Shown: piece by piece, positions 56,562 through 64,000 of the stretch
Numbering within the stretch: the first letter of the stretch is position 1
Layout of the letters: each line of letters begins with the position of its first letter
Source of the DNA: an uncultured Prochlorococcus sp.
Lineage (GTDB): Bacteria; Cyanobacteriota; Cyanobacteriia; PCC-6307; Cyanobiaceae
Assembly: GCA_902623195.1 (NCBI GenBank)
Contig: CACNSV010000001.1
Span: 82,195-146,194, forward strand
Direction of reading: 5' to 3'
Length of the DNA stretch: 64,000 nucleotides
Notes under the pieces: generated by a model
Database searches by the model: none
Seen by the model: only the letters and a program-made list of their open reading frames with translations
What the model was told of the DNA's origin: nothing
Program-made: the position numbers and the translations under genes

Positions 56562-57736
56562 AGAAAAAAATATTTATTAGTACAGGAGAAGTATCCGGTG
56601 ATTTACACGGTAGCTTATTAGCTAAAGAATTATTTGATGAGAGTAGGAAACGAGCTATTAATTTAGAGATCTATGGCTTAGGCGGTGACAAGATGCGAGA
56701 AGCAGGAGTTCAAATTATAAATGATACCACTCCTATTAGCGCTATTGGGATTTGGGAAGCTATCCCATTAGTATTACCCATGATGAAAATACAAAAAAAA
56801 TTTCTGAAGGTACTAATATCAAAATCACCTAATTGCTTGATTTTAATTGACTACATGGGGCCTAATATTAGTATCGGAAGAAAATTAAAGAAAAAAAAGA
56901 TAAATATGCCAATTTATTATTACATTGCACCACAAGAATGGGCCTGGAGGGTAGGCAATAATTCAACAACAGATCTTATTGGTTTCTCTGATAAGATTTT
57001 TGCAATTTTTCAACAAGAGGCAAGTTTCTATAGGAAAAGAGGAGGAAGAGTATCTTGGATTGGTCATCCAATGATTGATCTTACAAAAAAACTGCCTACT
57101 AAAAAAGAATCTAGAAAATATTTAGGCCTTGCAAGTAATCAAAATATACTTTTAATAATGCCAGCTTCAAGACCACAAGAATTAAGATATATCTTGCCTA
57201 CGTTTATAAAGGTCGCACAAAAATTACAAAGAAAATACCCTGATCTTGTAGTATTTATTCCTTCTTGTAGAAGAGTATTTGATCAAACTTTTCAAAAAGC
57301 ATTAGATAAAAATAACATTAATGGAAGAGTAATATCAACATCAGAAGTAGAGGAAACTAAAGTTTATATATACTCACTATCAAAATTAGCTCTGTGTAAA
57401 TCTGGAACAGTAAACATGGAGTTGGCTTTATATGGCATTCCCCAAGTTGTTGGTTATAAAGTTAGTAGAGTGACAGCATTTATTGCAAAAAATCTTCTTA
57501 ATTTTAAATTAAGGTTTATTTCTCCCATAAATCTTTTGATGAAGAGGCTTATCGTTCCAGAATTTGTACAGAAGAAGTTTAATGTAAATTCAGTATTTAG
57601 AAAATCATGTAAATTATTAGATAAGAATAATGAAAAGATAAAAATTAAGCAAGGATATAAATTACTAAAAAAAAATTTAGGTGATGAAGGAGTTGCTAAA
57701 AGAGCTGCACTAGAAATCATTAATTCAATTATCTAG
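56558..57736 (+). CDS. lpxB: Lipid-A-disaccharide synthase
   Basis: Joins two lipid A precursor sugars, 392 residues, GT19 family. Motifs: ISTGEVSGDLHGSLLAKEL, LIDYMGPNISIGRKLKK, YYIAPQEWAWR, WIGHPMIDL, ALCKSGTVNMELALYGIPQVVGYKV. Overlaps lpxA by 4 bp, so the two are translationally coupled. Confidence 0.95.
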   Translation: MKKKIFISTGEVSGDLHGSLLAKELFDESRKRAINLEIYGLGGDKMREAGVQIINDTTPISAIGIWEAIPLVLPMMKIQKKFLKVLISKSPNCLILIDYMGPNISIGRKLKKKKINMPIYYYIAPQEWAWRVGNNSTTDLIGFSDKIFAIFQQEASFYRKRGGRVSWIGHPMIDLTKKLPTKKESRKYLGLASNQNILLIMPASRPQELRYILPTFIKVAQKLQRKYPDLVVFIPSCRRVFDQTFQKALDKNNINGRVISTSEVEETKVYIYSLSKLALCKSGTVNMELALYGIPQVVGYKVSRVTAFIAKNLLNFKLRFISPINLLMKRLIVPEFVQKKFNVNSVFRKSCKLLDKNNEKIKIKQGYKLLKKNLGDEGVAKRAALEIINSII

Positions 57737-57752
57737 CATTTATAATAAATCT

Positions 57753-58355
57753 ATGAAATTTTTATTACCATTACTAATCATCTTTTCAATAATAATTAAT
57801 CCAATTGAAGCGTATTCTGATGAAATTATTCTTGCAGGGGGTTGTTTTTGGTGCTTAGAACATGATCTTGAATATTTGGATGGGGTGGATTTTGTTAAAA
57901 GTGGTTATTCAGGCGGAGATTTAAATAATCCTAATTATGAGAATCATAAAGGTCATCAAGAGGTTGTATTAGTAAATTATGATCCCTCCTTAGTTTCTCT
58001 AAATCAAATATTGAGAGTTTATTTAAGAAATATTGATCCTCTCGATGGCAAAGGCCAATTTTGTGATCGAGGAGATTCATATAGACCAGTTATCTTTTAT
58101 CAAAATTCTATTGAAGAAAATCAATCTAAAGATGCATTAATATCTGCATCTAAGGAACTTAAGGTTCCTATTGAAAAAATTAAAGTAGAAGTTAAATCTA
58201 AAAATAAATTTTGGGTAGCGGAAGATTACCATCAGAATTTCGCTGATAATAATGAGTTTAAATATAAATTTTATAGATACTCTTGCGGAAGAGACAAGAG
58301 GTTAGATCAATTATGGGGTGACAACTCTAAAACAGGTAATGAGTGGTCTGAATAA
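57753..58355 (+). CDS. msrA: Peptide methionine sulfoxide reductase A, predicted exported
   Basis: Repairs oxidised methionine. The 200-residue protein has a cleavable-looking signal peptide (residues 1-20, ending PIEAYSDE), then the catalytic GGCFWC with Cys31, and the EVVLVNYDP, GKGQFCDRGDSYRPVIF, EDYHQNF motifs. The signal peptide suggests a periplasmic or lumenal enzyme. Convergent with pepA (3 bp apart). Confidence 0.92.
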   Translation: MKFLLPLLIIFSIIINPIEAYSDEIILAGGCFWCLEHDLEYLDGVDFVKSGYSGGDLNNPNYENHKGHQEVVLVNYDPSLVSLNQILRVYLRNIDPLDGKGQFCDRGDSYRPVIFYQNSIEENQSKDALISASKELKVPIEKIKVEVKSKNKFWVAEDYHQNFADNNEFKYKFYRYSCGRDKRLDQLWGDNSKTGNEWSE

Positions 58356-58358
58356 TTT

Positions 58359-59837
58359 CTATATTTTTTCCTTACTTTTGATCCAATCTATTAAAGTCCT
58401 TACTCCATAACCCGTTGCCCCGCTCGGATTTAATCCTTTATTCTTATCCGTCCAGCATGTTCCAGCGATGTCGATATGAGCCCAATTAATATTTTTGTCA
58501 AGAAATTCTTCTAGAAATAAAGCAGCAGTAATTGATCCTCCAGCTCTTGGTCCAGTATTTTTCATATCTGCAATGTGAGATTTTAATCCATCTTTGTATG
58601 ATTTTTGTAAAGGCATTCGCCATAAACCTTCTCCCTTTTTGAGGGCAGCGCCCAACAATTCTTTAGCTAATTCATCATTATTACTCCACATTCCTGCGAC
58701 ATCATTTCCTAAAGCGATAAGGCATGCTCCAGTTAAAGTTGCTAAGTCAATTATTGTATTGGGTTTTAAATTAGAGGCATATGTTAAAGCATCCGCAAGT
58801 GTAAGTCTTCCCTCCGCATCAGTATTATTAACTTCGATAGTTTTCCCATTAGATGCTGTTATTACATCTCCAGGATGCATCGCTAAACCATTTATCATGT
58901 TTTCACAGGCGGCAACTATAAAATGTATTTCAACTCCTTTTGGCTTCAAAGACCCAATCGCTTTTGCTGCACCCAAGACAGCTGCACTTCCACCCATGTC
59001 ATATTTCATCATTTCTATTTGAGAGGCTCCAACCTTAAGGTTATATCCACCAGAATCAAAAGTTAGACCTTTCCCAACTAATGCGACCTTATATGATACT
59101 GAATTTTCAGGTCTATAAGTTATGTGTATAAATTTAGGTTTTAAATTAGAACCCTTTGCTACTGCTAAATAAGCTCCCATTCCAAGCTTTTGGCAATCGT
59201 TCTCTTCTAAAATCTTAATTTCAAGATTGTAATCATTTGCTATCTCAATAGCTTTCTTTGACATCTCAAGTGGTGTTAGATCATTTGGTGGAGCAGCAAC
59301 AAGTTTTCTAGCGAACTCGACCCCTTGACAAATATCTTCTACTTCTTTAAAGGAAATATTTTCAAGATTTTCAAGGTTTAGAAATTCAATTTCTTTAAGA
59401 TTTATTTTTTCATCTCTATGTTTATTAAATCTATTATCCTTATAAGTTGATAATCTAAGCGTTTCGGCGATGTCATGAATAGCGTTATTTTCTAATGAAT
59501 CCCAAGGCATTAAAATTCCAATTTTTTCTTCCTTATTGATAACTTTTCTTATACATTCTGATAGAGAATTTCTAAGGGTATTAGAATTCATTTCATTTTT
59601 CTCCCCAAGACCAATAATGGTTAGAGAGTCAAGATTATCTCCAAAAATTTCTAAACTTATTAAGTTACCTATCTCTCCTTTGAAATTATTGTTATTAAGC
59701 TTCTTTATAAGTTTTTTTAAATCAATGATGAAATTAATTGTTTCTAACTGAGAATCGATATGGCCTTTGTTTAATCCAATTATAAGTGACCCGCCTTGCC
59801 ATGTACTTAATTGATTTTTGAAAATTGAGAATTGCAT
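58359..59837 (-). CDS. pepA: Leucyl aminopeptidase
   Basis: An M17 cytosolic di-zinc aminopeptidase, 492 residues. The catalytic C-terminal domain shows [43 protein letters not shown], and the end [12 protein letters not shown] at 59837. Confidence 0.95.
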   Translation of the reverse strand: MQFSIFKNQLSTWQGGSLIIGLNKGHIDSQLETINFIIDLKKLIKKLNNNNFKGEIGNLISLEIFGDNLDSLTIIGLGEKNEMNSNTLRNSLSECIRKVINKEEKIGILMPWDSLENNAIHDIAETLRLSTYKDNRFNKHRDEKINLKEIEFLNLENLENISFKEVEDICQGVEFARKLVAAPPNDLTPLEMSKKAIEIANDYNLEIKILEENDCQKLGMGAYLAVAKGSNLKPKFIHITYRPENSVSYKVALVGKGLTFDSGGYNLKVGASQIEMMKYDMGGSAAVLGAAKAIGSLKPKGVEIHFIVAACENMINGLAMHPGDVITASNGKTIEVNNTDAEGRLTLADALTYASNLKPNTIIDLATLTGACLIALGNDVAGMWSNNDELAKELLGAALKKGEGLWRMPLQKSYKDGLKSHIADMKNTGPRAGGSITAALFLEEFLDKNINWAHIDIAGTCWTDKNKGLNPSGATGYGVRTLIDWIKSKEKI

Positions 59838-59862
59838 TTTTATAAGAAATTTAATAAATTTG

Positions 59863-60474
59863 TTAATTATTTGTGAAAGTTGTAGTCCATCTTTCTCTAG
59901 TTTCTTTATTGAATGGAGGTAACCATAAATAGATTAGACGCTTTTCTAATTTACGTCTTAATTTGACATCTTTGGGGACATCTAGAAAAAAACGTATATC
60001 TAAATTGCTTTCTAATTTATTATTTGACATTGTTTCTTTATAATTAGATATATAATTTTTGCAGTCATGATCACCTTTCCATCTTTTATCTGCAGAGTTT
60101 GTTTCCCCTATGTAAAGAATAATTTTAGAAGTTTTTATTGTGTCTATAACAAAATACATTGCAGGTCCTTTATCTACAGATTTATTTGAACGCCAAAAAT
60201 TAATTGAAAAACTTGTAAGTAAAAAGGGATTAATTTTTATTAAATCTAAACTATCATCGATTTTGAATAATGACTTTTGTGAACTTTGATTTTGAAGATT
60301 TTTAATAACTTTGTTTTGATATTCGTAAATATTTTTTCTCCATTCAATTAAAGAGGATCTAGATTGATTTAACTCATTGTTGTCTAAAGGTGAAATAGCA
60401 AAGAAATTATTAGATTCAAATATTTCAAATTGAAGACTTTTGTTAGAACTATTTCTTTTAGGTGGAATTGACAA
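59863..60474 (-). CDS. GIY-YIG-like domain protein
   Basis: A 203-residue protein with a C-terminal GIY-YIG-like nuclease fold: GPAMYFVID (about 103-111), then [12 protein letters not shown] (YIG at 121-123, Arg131), and the tail [14 protein letters not shown] with Glu177 and Asn189, matching the family's E and N. The GIY part is degenerate. The N-terminal 90 residues are unrecognised. TTG start. DNA target unknown; it may be catalytically active or a derived relative. Confidence 0.7.
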   Translation of the reverse strand: MSIPPKRNSSNKSLQFEIFESNNFFAISPLDNNELNQSRSSLIEWRKNIYEYQNKVIKNLQNQSSQKSLFKIDDSLDLIKINPFLLTSFSINFWRSNKSVDKGPAMYFVIDTIKTSKIILYIGETNSADKRWKGDHDCKNYISNYKETMSNNKLESNLDIRFFLDVPKDVKLRRKLEKRLIYLWLPPFNKETRERWTTTFTNN

Positions 60475-60894
60475 AGTTTTGAATTTTTTAGAAAATTTAG
60501 TAATCTAATATAAAATTATCAATCAGGTGAAAATTAAAAATAGTTTTTTTACACTAAATTTAATATTTTAATTTTCTAGATGATAATAATTAAAAAAATT
60601 TTTTTTGATCATTAAACATAAATTAGTCATTGGTAAATAGTAATACACTTGAAATTTAAATTTGTTTAAAAAATCTTAGTATTTAAAAATTTTAGGTAGT
60701 ATTTTCTACCTTTCAATACTTGGTAAGATAGATTAGTTTAGTAAGATAAGATTTTAACTTCAATTCACATCCAAGGGTGACTAGAAATGAAGAATATCTA
60801 AGTTTGTACAATTGCAATTACTTATCTAAAATATGCAAATTATGCAAAACAACTACCGTAACAAATCTAAGAAATTAGAGGGAGGAATATAATT
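60475..60894. other. 420-bp spacer upstream of the DUF1825 gene
   Basis: AT-rich spacer. A small hairpin (AGGTAG / CTACCT, 60694-60711) lies in it, and a 19-codon ORF (60833-60892) ends over the strong GGGAGGAA ribosome site of the next gene. I see no RNA gene. It presumably holds the promoters of the divergent neighbours. Confidence 0.4.
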
Positions 60895-61218
60895 ATGGGA
60901 TTCTTCGAATCTGATATTGTACAAGAAGAGGCTAAGCAGCTTTTTACTGATTATCAGGAATTAATGAAGCTTGGTTCTGAATATGGAAAGTTTGATAGAG
61001 AAGGTAAAAAGATGTTCATAAAGAAAATGGAATCTCTAATGGATCGATATAAAGTATTTATGAAAAGATTTGAATTGTCTGAGGATTTTCAGGCGAAAAT
61101 GACAGTAGAACAATTAAAAACACAATTAAATCAGTTTGGTATAACTCCTGAACAAATGTTTGATCAAATGAATAAAACTTTAATGAGAATGAAAGATGAT
61201 CTCGAAAAAAATTACTAA
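60895..61218 (+). CDS. DUF1825-family protein
   Basis: A 107-residue helical protein, MGFFESDIVQEEAKQLFTDY, with the family pattern MDRYKVFMKRFELSEDF and MTVEQLKTQLNQFGITPEQMFDQM. DUF1825 is restricted to cyanobacteria and has no known function. GGGAGGAA lies 9 bp before the ATG, an unusually strong ribosome site for this genome. tyrS follows after 13 bp. Confidence 0.85.
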   Translation: MGFFESDIVQEEAKQLFTDYQELMKLGSEYGKFDREGKKMFIKKMESLMDRYKVFMKRFELSEDFQAKMTVEQLKTQLNQFGITPEQMFDQMNKTLMRMKDDLEKNY

Positions 61219-61231
61219 TAATTAAATTCTT

Positions 61232-62470
61232 ATGGTTAAAACGTTTGATTTACCAGAGTGGGTTGGTAGAGGAATATCAGAATTATTTCCATCGCAAAAT
61301 CCAGAACAAAACTTAGCAAATAAGTTGGATGAAACTAATAAAGGACATAGAAAATTAAGAGTAAAGCTTGGGATTGATCCAACTGGTACTGATATACATA
61401 TTGGGCATAGTATCCTTTTTAAAAAACTTAGATCTTTTCAGGATCATGGTCATGTAGCTGTTTTAATTATCGGGGATTTTACCGCTCAAATTGGTGATCC
61501 AACCGGTAAGAATAAAACTAGAGTACAACTTTCAAAGCAAGAGGTAGAAGAAAACTCAAAAACTTACTTGCAACAATTAGGTATGGGTAAGCCTGCTAAT
61601 CAATCTATTCTAGATTTTGAAACCAAAGGAAGACTTGAAATTAGAAAGAATAGCGAATGGTTGGAAAATTTAAACTTAAACTCAATTATCGAACTAATGG
61701 GTAGTAGTACGGTAAGCCAGATGTTGGCTAAAGAAGAATTTAATAAAAGATTTAATTCTCAAATACCGATTGCACTACATGAATTTTTATATCCGTTGCT
61801 TCAAGGCTATGATTCAGTGGCTATTAACGCAGATATAGAACTTGGAGGAACTGATCAAAAATTTAATATTGCCATAGGAAGAGATTTACAAAGATATTTT
61901 AAAAGAGAACCTCAATTTGGTATCTTACTTCCAATTTTAACTGGTTTAGATGGGGTAAAGAAAATGAGTAAATCGGAAATGAATACGGTTTCATTGAATG
62001 AAGAACCTTTATCAATGTATTCAAAATTAGAAAAGGTAAAGGATGAAATTATTCCATCTTATATTGAATTACTTACTAGTTTTGATTTGTCAATTCTCAA
62101 AAGTAAGTCTCCAAGAGAACTGCAAAGATTTATGGCTCTTGAGGTAACTGCTAATTTTCATGGAAGAAAAAATGCGCTTGAAGCGCAATCAAATTGTGAA
62201 AAAATTTATTTAGGAGATAATGAAAAAGTTGGAAATATTCCAATAGTAGATTTAGATGGTATAAATTTCCCAATCAAATTCTTTTATTTATTAAGTTACG
62301 TAAAACTTTTTAATTCTAGTAGTGAGGCTAAAAGATCAATAAAAGGAGGAGGGGTTAGGATTGACAATTTAAAGATAACAAATCCAGATTTAGTTTTTAA
62401 TTCAATCGAAGAACTTAACGGCAAAATTATTCAAATTGGGAAGAAAATTACAAAAAGATTTACAAATTAA
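61232..62470 (+). CDS. tyrS: Tyrosyl-tRNA synthetase
   Basis: A 412-residue class I synthetase. HIGH-type motif HIGHSILF near residue 52, KMSKS motif KKMSKSEMN, and a C-terminal S4 domain ([21 protein letters not shown]). pyrF follows 6 bp later on the same strand. Confidence 0.96.
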   Translation: MVKTFDLPEWVGRGISELFPSQNPEQNLANKLDETNKGHRKLRVKLGIDPTGTDIHIGHSILFKKLRSFQDHGHVAVLIIGDFTAQIGDPTGKNKTRVQLSKQEVEENSKTYLQQLGMGKPANQSILDFETKGRLEIRKNSEWLENLNLNSIIELMGSSTVSQMLAKEEFNKRFNSQIPIALHEFLYPLLQGYDSVAINADIELGGTDQKFNIAIGRDLQRYFKREPQFGILLPILTGLDGVKKMSKSEMNTVSLNEEPLSMYSKLEKVKDEIIPSYIELLTSFDLSILKSKSPRELQRFMALEVTANFHGRKNALEAQSNCEKIYLGDNEKVGNIPIVDLDGINFPIKFFYLLSYVKLFNSSSEAKRSIKGGGVRIDNLKITNPDLVFNSIEELNGKIIQIGKKITKRFTN

Positions 62471-62476
62471 GAGAAC

Positions 62477-63193
62477 ATGAATATCAAAAGTTCTGAAAAA
62501 ATAATACTCGCTTTAGATGGTTTAAATAAAAATGAAATTATAAATTTTCTAAAAAATTGTCCTCAAATTAGATGGGTTAAGGTTGGTTTGGAATTATTTT
62601 GCAAAGAAGGTCCTGAAGTTATACAAATATTGAAAAAAATGGAAAAAAAGATTTTCTTAGATCTTAAACTTTATGATATCCCGAATACAATGTATGCAAC
62701 TTGTTATCAGATCTCAAAGTTAGGTGTTGATATGGTTTCATTACATGCTTCTGCGGGTTCAAGAGCATTAAAAATTTCAAAAAAAGCATCTTTAATTGGA
62801 TCTAGTGAAAATAATTTAAAGCCTCCCACTCTTTTAGGCGTTACAGTTTTAACAAGCTTTTCTTCAGAGGATTTAAAGATTGACTTCAATATTCAAACCT
62901 CAATAGAAAAGAATGTAGAAAAACTTGCAGAGTTATCTTTTAAATCTGGATTAGATGGTTGTGTTTGTTCTCCAATGGAACTGAAAACATTGCGATTAAC
63001 TTATGATAAGAATTTTCAACTAATAACTCCTGGTATAAGATTAGAAGAGACAACTAGACATGATCAAAAAAGAGTGATGACACCTAAGAAAGCAATATTG
63101 AGTGGAGCTTCTAAATTAGTAATTGGAAGGTCTATAACACAATCAAAAAACCCTACTAGAGTATTTTTAAATATTTGTGAGAGTATTATTTAA
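62477..63193 (+). CDS. pyrF: Orotidine 5'-phosphate decarboxylase
   Basis: Last step of UMP synthesis, 238 residues. Signatures: ILALDGLNKNEIINFL, WVKVGLELFCKEG, and the catalytic FLDLKLYDIPNTM. C-terminal LVIGRSITQSKNP binds the phosphate. It follows tyrS directly. Confidence 0.95.
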   Translation: MNIKSSEKIILALDGLNKNEIINFLKNCPQIRWVKVGLELFCKEGPEVIQILKKMEKKIFLDLKLYDIPNTMYATCYQISKLGVDMVSLHASAGSRALKISKKASLIGSSENNLKPPTLLGVTVLTSFSSEDLKIDFNIQTSIEKNVEKLAELSFKSGLDGCVCSPMELKTLRLTYDKNFQLITPGIRLEETTRHDQKRVMTPKKAILSGASKLVIGRSITQSKNPTRVFLNICESII

Positions 63194-63205
63194 ATATTTT
63201 TTTTA

Positions 63206-63793
63206 CTAAATTTTTGGTTCTACACCTTTAATTATTCTATTCAAGTTGGATCTATGTTTCCATATCACGATAACCGTTACTATACAACTAAAGATAGTAA
63301 AGGGATGGTTAAAAATTCCTATATGGCGCAACATATATATTGGAAGAAGAAGAGCAGCAGTGATACTAGAAAGAGATACCATTTTGGTCAAACTAATCAC
63401 TATTAAAAATGTTCCAAAAGATGCTAGACCAACTTTCCAAGATAGTGCAATAAACATTCCTAATCCAGTTGCAACAGCTTTTCCCCCTTTCCCTTTTAAC
63501 CATATTGGCCAAATGTGTCCTGTAATTGCGAATAGCCCCGCAATAACTTGAAAAATGTTATCAGACAGCATTAAGTAAGCAATCTTTACTGCAATAAAAC
63601 CTTTTAAGACATCAATTATAAATACAATAAGGGCTGGCCATTTACCAACGTTTCTTAAAACATTTGTAGCACCAGTTGAACCTGATCCAGCATTTCTTAA
63701 ATCTATGCCCTTTAAATTTTTGGCTAAAAGAAATCCACTAGGAAAAGATCCTAATAAATAACTTACCAAAAAAATGAAAAATGCTAATGCCAT
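63206..63793 (-). CDS. plsY: Glycerol-3-phosphate acyltransferase PlsY
   Basis: An integral membrane acyltransferase starting phospholipid synthesis from acyl phosphate, 195 residues with about six membrane segments. Motifs: [39 protein letters not shown], and [19 protein letters not shown]. The ATG shares a base with the stop of the upstream gene. Confidence 0.95.
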   Translation of the reverse strand: MALAFFIFLVSYLLGSFPSGFLLAKNLKGIDLRNAGSGSTGATNVLRNVGKWPALIVFIIDVLKGFIAVKIAYLMLSDNIFQVIAGLFAITGHIWPIWLKGKGGKAVATGLGMFIALSWKVGLASFGTFLIVISLTKMVSLSSITAALLLPIYMLRHIGIFNHPFTIFSCIVTVIVIWKHRSNLNRIIKGVEPKI

Positions 63794-64000
63794 TATTCTA
63801 ATTCTAGATCATCATAAATTTCTTCTGAACTACCAACAAAAGCAAGCCATAATGGGAATTGTAAAATAGGAACATTGATACTCGTCTCTGAAGCATCAAC
63901 TATTATAAGTGGAACTTCTTCATTCTCTTCAAGTCTATCAGCTCTCTCTATGACACCTTCAGCCCTTTCAAAAAGTACTATTCCGCTGTTCGGTCCAAAA
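63793..64000 (-). CDS. Hypothetical protein, C-terminal part (5' end beyond window)
   Basis: About 68 residues are visible, ending [20 protein letters not shown], with [20 protein letters not shown] at the cut edge. They are acidic and look like an alpha/beta fold. The stop overlaps plsY by one base (TAATG), so it is coupled to plsY. No family recognised from this part. Confidence 0.6.
   Translation of the reverse strand, partial: FGPNSGIVLFERAEGVIERADRLEENEEVPLIIVDASETSINVPILQFPLWLAFVGSSEEIYDDLELE

Noticed and set aside
60833-60892. 19-codon ORF ending over the ribosome site of the DUF1825 gene
   Set aside because: Its last codons are the Shine-Dalgarno sequence itself; most likely incidental, though a leader peptide cannot be excluded.

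Overview
The window reads as the chromosome of a high-light-type Prochlorococcus. It is strongly AT-rich and gene-dense, with overlapping starts and stops and frequent TTG/GTG starts. It carries cyanobacterial markers: the ribosomal protein PSRP-3/Ycf65, a short omega-subunit gene, plant-type ferredoxin, the photosystem II S4-domain protein, NblS and KaiBC. A kaiA gene is missing between rplU and kaiB, which is the known Prochlorococcus arrangement. Family names come from recognising protein sequence by eye; no database search was run.

Layout. 0-5 kb: a minus-strand operon (CNNM/CBS membrane protein, DUF697-type GTPase, nadD, nadE running off the edge), then aminopeptidase P. 5-15 kb: PSRP-3, ATP synthase beta-epsilon, groES-groEL diverging from it, secG and gpmI, an Hsp70-like protein, rpoZ-DUF1818, DUF2811 and an EVE-domain protein. 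15.9-26 kb: a loose region of very small, mostly unrecognised proteins, many with one membrane segment, around a VTT/DedA-type protein, an LptF/G permease and a DMT exporter. 26-37 kb: flavoprotein, GAF protein, murD, SDR, an oddly ordered photolyase-like protein, DoxX, an FMN split-barrel protein, a DUF1295-like protein, tRNA-Val(GAC) and the S4-domain protein. 37-52 kb: serA, prmA, petF, a lumenal pentapeptide protein, rnz, a SpoIID-like protein, truB, rpmA-rplU, kaiBC, nblS, purD and purC. 52-58 kb: an outer-membrane/lipid A operon (bamA-like, lpxC, fabZ, lpxA, lpxB), then msrA. 58-64 kb: pepA, a GIY-YIG-like protein, a DUF1825 protein, tyrS, pyrF, plsY and a partial gene.

Functional connections. 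nadD and nadE make the last two steps of NAD synthesis. The lpx genes with fabZ and the BamA-like protein couple lipid A synthesis to outer-membrane assembly. KaiB/KaiC form the reduced clock, and the light/stress kinase NblS lies tail-to-tail with kaiC.

Most unusual items. (1) At 22.1-22.7 kb there are three tandem loci on the minus strand, each able to encode a roughly 105-115 nt RNA. Each has a 5' hairpin with a UGGG(A/C)AA loop and a strong 3' hairpin, and two share a nearly identical upstream element at identical spacing. They look like a small family of non-coding RNAs. (2) The photolyase-like protein at 32.3 kb begins directly with the FAD-binding domain, and an N-terminal-domain-like segment follows it, suggesting a circular permutation. 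(3) Two pairs of small proteins within the window look paralogous.
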